From: Deinococcus sp.
GTDB lineage: Bacteria > Deinococcota > Deinococci > Deinococcales > Deinococcaceae
NCBI RefSeq assembly: GCF_025362455.1
Contig: NZ_JANYGJ010000013.1
Span: forward strand, 1-14,632
Reading direction: 5' to 3'
DNA length: 14,632 nucleotides
The translations under genes were made by a program, and so were the position numbers. Shown here in pieces: positions 9,530 through 14,632 of the stretch; within the stretch, counting starts at the first letter, position 1; each line of letters opens with the position of its first letter. Under the pieces are notes generated by a model. The model was given only the letters and a program-made list of their open reading frames with translations, made no database searches and was not told where the DNA came from.

Positions 9530-9538
9530 TGATATGCT
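9530..9538 (+). promoter_or_regulatory. Candidate extended -10 promoter of the cytochrome operon
   Basis: TGATATGCT is an extended -10 (TGN plus TATGCT). It lies in the 259-bp gap after the serine hydrolase and would start transcription near 9545, leaving a leader of about 40 nt before GTG 9587. No good -35 is at the right spacing. A second, weaker option is TTGTGC (9444-9449) with TACAGA about 18 nt further on. I see no clear terminator between 9328 and 9530. Confidence 0.45.
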
Positions 9539-9586
9539 CAGAGCACTGAAGTGGCACAGAACATCATCAGTCGTGAGGGAGAGAAC

Positions 9587-10474
9587 GTGGAACGGAACGA
9601 TGCGGTCATGCCCACAGTGGCAATTGTGCTCTCAGCGGTGATGTTCATCATCCTGCTGTTTCTCTTTAACAGTGAAACGGCCCCGGAGCCGGTGACCATC
9701 GACCCGGCTATCACGGCGGCGGCGGCTAAAGAGTGGCCGGTGCTGGGCAAGTCGATTTTCGAGAACGGTGTGGCTGCCGTGGGTGCCAGTGCCTGCGCCG
9801 GTTGCCACGGCCTGGGCGGTCAGGGCGGCGTCGGTCCCAAGCTGGCGGGCGACCAGAACCTGCTGCAAAACGCCGTGCTGGCCCACACCCGCGTGGTCAA
9901 GGGCAAGGGCGCCATGCCCGCCTACGAGGGCAAGCTCAAGGACAACGAGATCTACGCCGTGAGCAACTACGTCATCAACGCCTGGGGCAACAAGGCCACG
10001 CCACCGCTGATTACCCCGGCGGTCATCGCGGCGGCGGCCAGCACCATCAGCCCCGAAGTCTTGAAGAACCGCTCGCGCCTGGTGCCCGAAGAGATCAAGC
10101 TGCCGGAAATCACGCTGGTTACCTTTATCCTGCTGTGCCTGACTTACGGCCTGATCGGTCTCTACAGCGTCTGGGCCGAGGGCGAGCAACTGCACCCCGG
10201 CATCCACAAGACCCGCAGCACGCCGGTAGCCATGCTGGCGATGGTCTCTACCCTGATCGGGGTGATGTTCTTCGGCGTCCTGTTCGCCCGGCAGATCCTG
10301 GTCGACCTGGCAGGCTGGAGCGCCGACCCCATCGTGAAGCCCGACGTGACCGCCGAAGGCTTCTACGCCGCGATGGTCGTCATCTTGCTGGGCGTGGCGG
10401 CGGGCCTGTACAAGAAGTACTTCATGGACAGCGAAGTCGTGATCGAGGATTCCAGCGGTGAGTTCCCGTGGTGA
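9587..10474 (+). CDS. Membrane-anchored cytochrome c subunit of a bc-type quinol oxidase complex, with C-terminal membrane domain
   Basis: Mono-haem cytochrome c that would take electrons from the Rieske protein and pass them to the terminal oxidase or a soluble carrier. 295 aa. One N-terminal membrane anchor (about 9-27), then a class I cytochrome c domain outside the membrane with CAGCH (C70, C73, H74) and Met110 in KGAMPAY as likely sixth ligand. Three further hydrophobic segments follow (about 174-194, 212-234, 258-275), an extension that soluble cytochromes and classical cytochrome c1 lack. The start GTG 9587 is chosen for GAGGGAGAG (9575-9583) just upstream; an earlier in-frame GTG (9551) has no such site. 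First gene of the operon with Rieske and cytochrome b. The gene set recalls the Thermus fbc operon. Confidence 0.88.
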   Translation: MERNDAVMPTVAIVLSAVMFIILLFLFNSETAPEPVTIDPAITAAAAKEWPVLGKSIFENGVAAVGASACAGCHGLGGQGGVGPKLAGDQNLLQNAVLAHTRVVKGKGAMPAYEGKLKDNEIYAVSNYVINAWGNKATPPLITPAVIAAAASTISPEVLKNRSRLVPEEIKLPEITLVTFILLCLTYGLIGLYSVWAEGEQLHPGIHKTRSTPVAMLAMVSTLIGVMFFGVLFARQILVDLAGWSADPIVKPDVTAEGFYAAMVVILLGVAAGLYKKYFMDSEVVIEDSSGEFPW

Positions 10475-10527
10475 GTTTGGCTGTGGTGAGCCTGGCCGTG
10501 GTGAGTTTGGCCGTGGTGAGTCTAAAC
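10468..10527 (+). repeat. Four 15-bp tandem repeats between cytochrome c and Rieske genes
   Basis: Units at 10468-10482, 10483-10497, 10498-10512 and 10513-10527. Each starts GTGGTGAG; the first three end TTGGCT, CCTGGCC or TTGGCC and the fourth diverges to TCTAAAC. The first unit contains the cytochrome c stop codon, so copy number changes do not alter the protein beyond its end. The array stops 4 bp before the Rieske ribosome binding site. Confidence 0.9.
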
Positions 10528-10530
10528 AGT

Positions 10531-10537
10531 AAGGAGG
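10531..10537 (+). promoter_or_regulatory. Strong ribosome binding site of the Rieske gene
   Basis: AAGGAGG, 7 nt before ATG 10545. It supports independent initiation after the 70-bp repeat-filled gap and fixes the Rieske start. Confidence 0.85.
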
Positions 10538-10544
10538 CCGTGCA

Positions 10545-11198
10545 ATGACCAAGTACAGACGCGCTGACCCTGAAATCAGCAGACGCAAGTTCATCAACGT
10601 GGCGCTGGGCACCGCCGGAGCCGTGGGCGGCCTGGGCCTGGTGACGGCGCTGGCCGGAGTGCGCCCGCCGATCCGGATTACGGCCAGCAAGGTTCCGGCC
10701 ATCGCGGGCGACATCCTGGTCTACGCCGAAGGTCCGGACGCCGGGAAGCCGATCGACATCTCTAAACTCAACGATAAGCTCACCCACGCCTGGCCGCAGG
10801 GCAAGGACAAGACCGGTGCCCCCGTCGTCCGCAAGGACGAGCCCAACAACCTGCTGATGGTCTTCAAGTTCGCCGAAGCCGAACTGGTCGCGCCAACCGA
10901 CCTCAAAGCCACCGACAAAGGCGTGGTAGCGTACAGTGGCATCTGTATGCACCTGGGCTGCCAGGTGGGCAACAACGCCTCCAAACCCGGAACGCTGCTG
11001 TGTCCCTGCCACTCCGGCGCCTACGACCCGCGTGCAGGCTGCAAGGTCATCGGTGGCCCGCCTCCCAAGCCACTTTCACAACTACCCATCAAGATCGACG
11101 GCACCGGACTGGCCGCAACTGGGCCGCTGAACGCACCATACTACGGATCAACCGAGAGCGACTGGGCGTCGCTGCTTGAGGAGGCGAAGACCATATGA
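10545..11198 (+). CDS. Rieske iron-sulfur protein of the quinol:cytochrome c oxidoreductase
   Basis: Carries the [2Fe-2S] cluster that takes the first electron from quinol at the Qo site and passes it to cytochrome c. 217 aa. The N-terminus has a twin-arginine motif SRRKFI (12-17) and a hydrophobic segment (about 19-38), a Tat-type signal anchor as usual for Rieske proteins. Cluster box 1 is CMHLGC (134-139: C134, H136, disulfide C139) and box 2 is CPCHSGAY (153-160: C153, H156, disulfide C155). In box 2 the usual CPCHGS order is inverted to CHSG, so the serine that normally hydrogen-bonds the cluster is displaced by one residue while the tyrosine (Y160) is kept. The stop overlaps the cytochrome b start as ATGA, showing tight coupling. 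Confidence 0.95.
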   Translation: MTKYRRADPEISRRKFINVALGTAGAVGGLGLVTALAGVRPPIRITASKVPAIAGDILVYAEGPDAGKPIDISKLNDKLTHAWPQGKDKTGAPVVRKDEPNNLLMVFKFAEAELVAPTDLKATDKGVVAYSGICMHLGCQVGNNASKPGTLLCPCHSGAYDPRAGCKVIGGPPPKPLSQLPIKIDGTGLAATGPLNAPYYGSTESDWASLLEEAKTI

Positions 11199-12496
11199 AC
11201 CAGTGGCTCGACGAACGTCTGCACATCTCGCGCCTGAACGACAAGTTCCTGCGCAAAGCCTTCCCGGTTCACCACAGCTTCTTCCTGGGTGAAATCACGC
11301 TGTTCTCGCTGATCGTGCTGATTCTGACCGGCGTGCTCCTGGCCCTGTCATACGAGCCCAGCGGTGTGCTGGTGAAAAACCCGATGGACCCGATGGGCTC
11401 CCTGGTGCCCGCCGCCTACGCCAGCATCATGAACATCAACGCCATGCCCTTCGGCGACATGCTGCGGCGCATCCACCACTGGATGGCCAACCTGATGATG
11501 GGCGCGGGCCTGATGCACATGATGCGCATCTACTTCACGGGCGCCTACAAAAAGCCCCGCGAGATCAACTGGTGGATCGGCCTGCTGCTGATCGTCTTCA
11601 CGGCCCTGACCGCCGTCACCGGCTACAGCCTGCCGTTTGACAACTTCGCGTCCACCACCCTGAAAGTGGTCGTGGGTATCGCCTCAAGCATTCCCTGGGT
11701 CGGTGAGTGGATCGGCCAGGCGGCTTTCGCGGGCAAGTTCCCCAGCTCCGGCCTGATTCCCCGCGTCTACGGCTACCACATCATGCTGCTGCCGGGCATC
11801 CTGCTGGCCCTGACCGGCGCCCACATGCTGCTGATGATTAAGCAGAAGCACACCCAGCCGCGCTACGCCAAGGAGCTGGCCTACAAGAAGATCGTCGGCG
11901 TGCCGCTGATTACCCAGCAGACCCCCATCATGCTGATGCTGGCGCTGCTGTTCACCGGCCTGGTGATTTTGTTCGCGGCCTTCATTCCGGTGCATCCGTC
12001 CGAGGTCTTCGGCCCTCCCGGCAATTCCTCGCCCATCGTCAAGCCGGACTTCTACCTGCTGTGGGTGTTTGGTATTTTGGCGATCTTGCCCGGCAGCCTG
12101 GAGTTCAACTTCCTGGGCGGCGTGTTCAATGCCGAGTTCTTTGGCGCCATCGTGACGCCCGGCGTGGTCATCGGCCTGCTGTTCGCGGTGCCGCTGATCG
12201 ACCGCAGCAGCGAGAACCAGTACTACGCCGAGAACCCCACCGATTACCCGGTGCGGCTGGCCATCGGTATCGCCTTCTTCATGATGATCGCGGTGTTCAG
12301 CGTGGCGGGCTACCGACCTGAGCTGGTCCAGTCGAACATCCTCAAGGAGAGCAACGCCAACACGATCCTGTGGATTTCGGCGGTGGTGTTGCCCGCCCTG
12401 ACCTACTTTGCCGTCATCGGCATCGTGCGCGGCATCCGCAAGTTCCGCGAGACCGATCAGCGCGAGATGCTGGCCGCTGCCGCCGCAGACGACTGA
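11195..12496 (+). CDS. Cytochrome b subunit of the quinol:cytochrome c oxidoreductase
   Basis: Integral membrane subunit holding two b haems and the Qo/Qi quinone sites. 433 aa in one chain, so it is full-length like bc1 cytochrome b rather than split into b6 and subunit IV. About eight hydrophobic segments. Haem ligands H94/H108 lie in RRIHHWMANLMMGAGLMH and H195/H210 in GYHIMLLPGILLALTGAH. The first pair is 14 apart and the second 15, the b6-type spacing; mitochondrial-type cytochrome b has 14 in both. The Qo motif is PDFY (284-287) instead of PEWY. The b6 cysteine that attaches haem ci is replaced by Phe (about 30). The start overlaps the Rieske stop. Terminated by the hairpin just downstream. 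Confidence 0.95.
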   Translation: MNQWLDERLHISRLNDKFLRKAFPVHHSFFLGEITLFSLIVLILTGVLLALSYEPSGVLVKNPMDPMGSLVPAAYASIMNINAMPFGDMLRRIHHWMANLMMGAGLMHMMRIYFTGAYKKPREINWWIGLLLIVFTALTAVTGYSLPFDNFASTTLKVVVGIASSIPWVGEWIGQAAFAGKFPSSGLIPRVYGYHIMLLPGILLALTGAHMLLMIKQKHTQPRYAKELAYKKIVGVPLITQQTPIMLMLALLFTGLVILFAAFIPVHPSEVFGPPGNSSPIVKPDFYLLWVFGILAILPGSLEFNFLGGVFNAEFFGAIVTPGVVIGLLFAVPLIDRSSENQYYAENPTDYPVRLAIGIAFFMMIAVFSVAGYRPELVQSNILKESNANTILWISAVVLPALTYFAVIGIVRGIRKFRETDQREMLAAAAADD

Positions 12497-12526
12497 ACAC
12501 GAACGACTGATTTACTGTTCAATCGG

Positions 12527-12560
12527 GGGCCGGACATGGGAAACCTGTCCGGCCCTTTTT
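12527..12560 (+). terminator. Intrinsic terminator of the cytochrome operon
   Basis: GGGCCGGACA (12527-12536) and TGTCCGGCCC (12546-12555) form a perfect 10-bp stem with a 9-nt loop, followed by five T (12556-12560). It starts 31 bp after the cytochrome b stop and closes the three-gene operon. Confidence 0.93.
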
Positions 12561-12746
12561 GTTGGTCTGGTTCACTGGTCTGGACGCCCGCTCTCCAGGC
12601 CGCTCTCCTCTACCCAGTGCTGAACAAAGCCGAACGCACCGAACTCGAACGCTATTTCGCCGCCCAGGCGCGGGCACTGAAGCTCTCGCCGACGAGTCTG
12701 GAGACGGCGGACCCGGCGACGCTGCGGGCCTACTGCGCCCTAGTGC

Positions 12747-12864
12747 AGTACTCCGAATTACGCCACGGGGAAAACAGCCTCCCCGCGCCTCCATTCTGCG
12801 TCCTACTCAGTCAAAACTACTCGCTCCGCTCGGTCATAAAAAGGGTCTTTTTATGACATCTGCT
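12747..12864. mobile_element. 118-bp noncoding insertion flanked by a 7-bp direct repeat (MITE- or small-repeat-like)
   Basis: Bounded by CTAGTGC at 12740-12746 and 12865-12871, consistent with a target-site duplication. It contains two hairpins: CGGGGA/TCCCCG (12766-12771 with 12780-12785) and a perfect 11-bp GTCATAAAAAG / CTTTTTATGAC palindrome (12833-12843 with 12847-12857). Base composition is less G/C-rich than its surroundings, and it has no coding potential. No clear terminal inverted repeats can be seen, so the mobilising enzyme is not identified and the exact ends are uncertain. It interrupts the small pseudogene. Confidence 0.55.
12833..12857. repeat. Perfect 11-bp inverted repeat
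   Basis: GTCATAAAAAG (12833-12843), GGT loop, CTTTTTATGAC (12847-12857). The stem is A/T-rich with T-runs inside, so it may act as a weak terminator in either direction. It is the most distinct part of the inserted element. Confidence 0.85.
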
Positions 12865-12968
12865 CTAGTGCTGCACGAACTGGCGGCGCGTGGCCTGATC
12901 GAAGCCGAGCAGACGCCCGGTTGCTACGCGGCGGCGCGGGCGAGCGGCAACTGAAGATAAACGCCGCC

Positions 12969-12992
12969 TTTAACTTCATCATGGCGGTTAAA
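12969..12992. promoter_or_regulatory. Dyad TTTAAC-N12-GTTAAA before the riboswitch promoter
   Basis: TTTAAC (12969-12974) and GTTAAA (12987-12992) form a perfect 6-bp dyad just upstream of the -10 at 13004, overlapping where a -35 would be. This could be an operator of the TerC-family gene; it does not match the MntR/DtxR consensus that I know. Weak evidence. Confidence 0.3.
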
Positions 12993-13003
12993 TTCAGTCC
13001 CGG

Positions 13004-13009
13004 TACACT
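13004..13009 (+). promoter_or_regulatory. -10 element upstream of the manganese riboswitch
   Basis: TACACT, the same hexamer as at two leaderless genes here, but followed by a long structured leader rather than a start codon. It predicts a transcript start near 13016, just before the riboswitch aptamer. No convincing -35. Confidence 0.5.
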
Positions 13010-13020
13010 GAGGGCACACA

Positions 13021-13120
13021 CGGGGGAGTAGCTATCCGGAACCGTTCCGGGGGTGTGCATCGTCAATACGGCGCTGAGCAGATCAGCAGCCCGGTGCGTA
13101 CCATCAAGCAGCCAGACCCG
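13021..13120 (+). ncRNA. yybP-ykoY family manganese riboswitch aptamer
   Basis: The hallmark 5' segment CGGGGGAGTAGC (13021-13032) and 3' segment AGCCAGACCCG (13110-13120) pair through CGGG/CCCG as the closing helix, as in the known family. Between them are a hairpin CCGGAA/TTCCGG (13036-13041 with 13045-13050), the conserved loop-3 segment GTCAATACG (13062-13070), a hairpin GCTGA/TCAGC (13073-13077 with 13083-13087), and TACG/CGTA pairing (13067-13070 with 13097-13100). The family binds Mn2+ through the docking of the two conserved loops. A TerC-family gene follows, a common partner of this riboswitch. Assigned by eye from the consensus. Confidence 0.85.
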
Positions 13121-13164
13121 GCCATCATGAGCAATCCATGATCGCCGACAAGTCTGGCTTTTTT
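13111..13164 (+). terminator. Riboswitch-controlled intrinsic terminator (expression platform)
   Basis: GCCAGAC (13111-13117) pairs with GTCTGGC (13152-13158), with inner pairing GGC/GCC and ATCATG/CATGAT, then six T (13159-13164). The 5' arm is the same stretch that forms the 3' edge of the aptamer, so the two folds exclude each other. Mn2+-bound aptamer should prevent the terminator and allow read-through to the TerC-family gene. Confidence 0.82.
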
Positions 13165-13228
13165 CTGTTCCAACGCCAGTCATGGATTGTCCAGTTATTA
13201 CCGTTTACGCGGTGAAGGACGGACAACG

Positions 13229-14218
13229 ATGGACTTTTTAATGCTCGACTGGTTTATGCTCGATTGGCTGGGCAAACCGGCCTGGATGTGGCTCTCGTTT
13301 CTCGGCGTGGTGCTGGTGCTGCTGGTCCTCGACCTGGGCATTCTGGGCAAGAAGGCCGTGCAGATGGACGTCAAACAGAGTCTGTGGCTCTCGGCAGGCT
13401 ACATCAGCATCGCGCTGATCTACGGCGCCTGGGTCTGGCTGACGCTGGGCAGCGCTTCGGGCCTGGCCTTCTACACCGGCTTCGCGCTGGAAAAAACGCT
13501 GGCCCTCGATAACATCTTCGTCATCTCGCTGATCTTCGGCTACTTCGCCGTTCCGGTGGCCATGCAGCGGCGGGTGCTGCTGTGGGGCATTCTGGGCGTG
13601 ATTGTCCTGCGGGCCATCATGATCGGATTGGGCACCGCGCTGGTGAGCAATTTCGAATGGGTGCTGTGGATCTTCGGCGCGTTTTTGTTGTTTACCGGCG
13701 TCAAGATGCTGCTCACCAAGGACGGCGAGGCCGAGTTTACCGAGAACGGCCTGCTGAGATTCCTCAAGCGCCGCCTGCGGATCACCGACAAGCTGGAAGG
13801 CGAGCAGTTCTTTGTACGTAAACCCGACGCCAGCGGCAAGCTGGTCCGCTACGCCACGCCGCTGTTTCTGGCGCTGGTACTCGTCGAGGCCGCCGACGTG
13901 GTGTTCGCGGTCGACAGCATCCCGGCGATTTTCGCCATCACCCAGGACCCGTTTATCGTCTATACGTCCAACATCTTCGCCATCCTGGGACTCAGGGCGC
14001 TGTACTTCGCGCTGGCGGCGATGGTCCACCGCTTTTCGTACCTCAAGCCCGCGATGGCGCTGGTGCTGGTCTTCATCGGCTTCAAGATTTTCTACAGCCA
14101 GCTCTTCGGCAAGATGGACCCCGCTATTTCGCTGAGCGTGACGCTGGGCCTGCTGGCGGGCGGCGTGGTGGTCTCGCTGTGGAAGTCGCGCGGGCAGGAG
14201 GTCAGGCAGACCGAGTGA
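13229..14218 (+). CDS. TerC-family integral membrane protein (Alx-like), Mn2+ riboswitch-controlled
   Basis: Polytopic membrane protein of the TerC/Alx group, linked to metal (chiefly Mn2+) export and, in name, tellurite resistance. 329 aa with about eight to nine hydrophobic segments. Family motifs: EKTLALDNIF (88-97) and EAADVVFAVDSIPAIFAIT (220-238), carrying the conserved acidic residues (E88, D94, E220, D223, D229) thought to coordinate metal. The loop about 164-205 is hydrophilic. The start ATG 13229 follows GAAGGA (13214-13219) at 9 nt; the frame is open 14 codons further up but without a site. A 15-bp direct repeat (13241 and 13256) duplicates MLDW near the N-terminus. Control by the upstream riboswitch supports manganese efflux as the role. 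Confidence 0.92.
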   Translation: MDFLMLDWFMLDWLGKPAWMWLSFLGVVLVLLVLDLGILGKKAVQMDVKQSLWLSAGYISIALIYGAWVWLTLGSASGLAFYTGFALEKTLALDNIFVISLIFGYFAVPVAMQRRVLLWGILGVIVLRAIMIGLGTALVSNFEWVLWIFGAFLLFTGVKMLLTKDGEAEFTENGLLRFLKRRLRITDKLEGEQFFVRKPDASGKLVRYATPLFLALVLVEAADVVFAVDSIPAIFAITQDPFIVYTSNIFAILGLRALYFALAAMVHRFSYLKPAMALVLVFIGFKIFYSQLFGKMDPAISLSVTLGLLAGGVVVSLWKSRGQEVRQTE

Positions 14219-14229
14219 GCAGAATAAGG

Positions 14230-14263
14230 AAAGGGGCCGAAGCGCAGATGCTTTGGCCCCTTT
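14230..14263. terminator. Intrinsic terminator after the TerC-family gene, possibly bidirectional
   Basis: A 14-bp stem (14230-14243 with 14250-14263, one G-U) around the loop GCAGAT. On the plus strand the 3' arm ends in TTT. On the minus strand the hairpin is followed by TTTCCTTATTCT, so it may also end the convergent partial gene. Confidence 0.8.
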
Positions 14264-14333
14264 GCTATGGTCTGGGGTTCAGACTGAGGCTGTTTCACGG
14301 AAACGCCTGCAAACACGTCACACAACTGAATGT

Positions 14334-14632
14334 TCAGCCGAATTTCAGGGGCTGCACGGCGTCAGCGCTCAAAAACGAGTCCGGGTCCGGAATGTTCGCA
14401 GGCAGACCAGGACCGACGATGGCTTCGCCACGCCCCTCACGCGCTGACAGTTGCAAATTCAGCGCCAGCAGGAAGGACAACACCTCATCGCCGCTGCCCA
14501 TGCCATACGCTGCCCGCACAGCCGTATCGAGCACGTCCTGGGCGGAGCGCAGCGGATTCTTGCCCGGCGTGTCGAGCGTGCGGTACAGCTCGCGCAGGCT
14601 CCAGCCGTTGCGCTGCATCACCTCGCGCCGCA
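14334..14632 (-). CDS. C-terminal end of a probable MmeI-like DNA methyltransferase / type II restriction enzyme (5' part outside window)
   Basis: The frame is open to the window edge, so about 98 C-terminal residues are seen. The stretch SLRELYRTLD, then LDTAVRAAYGM and EVLSFLLALNLQLSAREGRGE, resembles the C-terminal part of MmeI-like and related SAM-dependent DNA methyltransferases, where a tLYN-type segment is followed by LDxAVxAAYGW and ILxxLLALNxxRA. No catalytic motif (NPPY or PD-ExK) lies within the visible part, so activity cannot be judged. ATG 14618 and GTG 14621 are internal methionine/valine codons rather than a likely start. It converges on the TerC-family gene. Confidence 0.6.
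   Translation of the reverse strand, partial: RREVMQRNGWSLRELYRTLDTPGKNPLRSAQDVLDTAVRAAYGMGSGDEVLSFLLALNLQLSAREGRGEAIVGPGLPANIPDPDSFLSADAVQPLKFG

Larger units (their letters stand above)
12617..12954 (+). pseudogene. Small gene broken by an insertion, function unknown
   Basis: Two coding-like pieces in different frames. The first (from about 12617 to CTA 12740) reads LNKAERTELERYFAAQARAL...DPATLRAYCALV; the second (from CTA 12865 to TGA 12954) reads ALVLHELAARGLIEAEQTPG. Removing the 125 bp from 12740 to 12864 joins both in one frame through the shared CTAGTGC, giving a helical protein of about 70 aa with genome-like codon use on both sides. As it stands, the first frame runs to a TGA at 12854-12856 inside the inserted hairpin. 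The original start is unclear (GTG 12617 is one option; the ATG at 12536 is inside the terminator hairpin). I do not recognise the protein family. Confidence 0.55.

Noticed and set aside
10468..10527. CRISPR-like array
   Set aside because: The 15-bp units are directly adjacent with no spacers, so this is a simple tandem repeat.
9632..10714. Long minus-strand open frame opposite the cytochrome c gene
   Set aside because: Antisense to a gene with clear haem motif; its repeated LTTAK-like stretch in the other minus frame simply reflects the 15-bp tandem repeat.
12536..12616. ATG 12536 as start of the small gene after cytochrome b
   Set aside because: It lies inside the loop side of the operon terminator hairpin and the next codons have no coding character; the real start is probably nearer 12617.
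14270..14284. GTCTG/CAGAC short inverted repeat after the TerC-family gene
   Set aside because: Only 5 bp, no T-run, and a much stronger terminator lies just before it.

Overview
The window reads as ordinary chromosome of a Deinococcus-type bacterium. This is an inference from several signs: high G+C with strongly G/C third positions, a clpX-lon protease pair, a Thermus/Deinococcus-like cytochrome c / Rieske / cytochrome b operon, and several genes whose start codon lies about 6 nt after a TANNNT -10 element. That last pattern is the leaderless-mRNA signature described for Deinococcus. No rRNA, tRNA, CRISPR array, prophage or full insertion sequence is visible.

Layout, left to right. Positions 1-819 hold the C-terminal two thirds of ClpX, closed by a strong terminator. 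A 27-bp interrupted palindrome precedes lon (1044-3482), which has its own terminator. A small membrane/zinc-ribbon protein (3534-3860) converges on a minus-strand group: a 111-aa unknown protein, a nucleoside-deaminase-family enzyme and ribokinase. A histidinol-phosphate-type aminotransferase (5762-6856) diverges from the 111-aa gene. A CvpA-like membrane protein (6905-7360, minus) diverges from a NarL/FixJ response regulator (7486-8157). A short Cys-containing ORF and a class A beta-lactamase-like serine hydrolase without signal peptide follow.

Positions 9530-12560 form a complete respiratory operon: extended -10 promoter, membrane cytochrome c, Rieske protein, cytochrome b, intrinsic terminator. 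Together they would form a quinol:cytochrome c oxidoreductase. Downstream lies a small broken gene. Its reading frame is restored exactly by removing 125 bp between two CTAGTGC copies, which points to a 118-bp hairpin-bearing insertion with a 7-bp target duplication.

Positions 13004-14218 carry a yybP-ykoY (manganese) riboswitch, with an overlapping intrinsic terminator, in front of a TerC-family membrane protein. This fits Mn-responsive control of a metal-handling protein. The window closes with the C-terminal end of a protein resembling MmeI-like type II restriction/methyltransferases (minus strand).

The main observations for follow-up are the 118-bp insertion, the riboswitch switching mechanism, the group of leaderless promoters, several 12- and 15-bp tandem duplications, and the unusual features of the cytochrome complex. 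I see no convincing novel multi-gene defence or biosynthetic system here.
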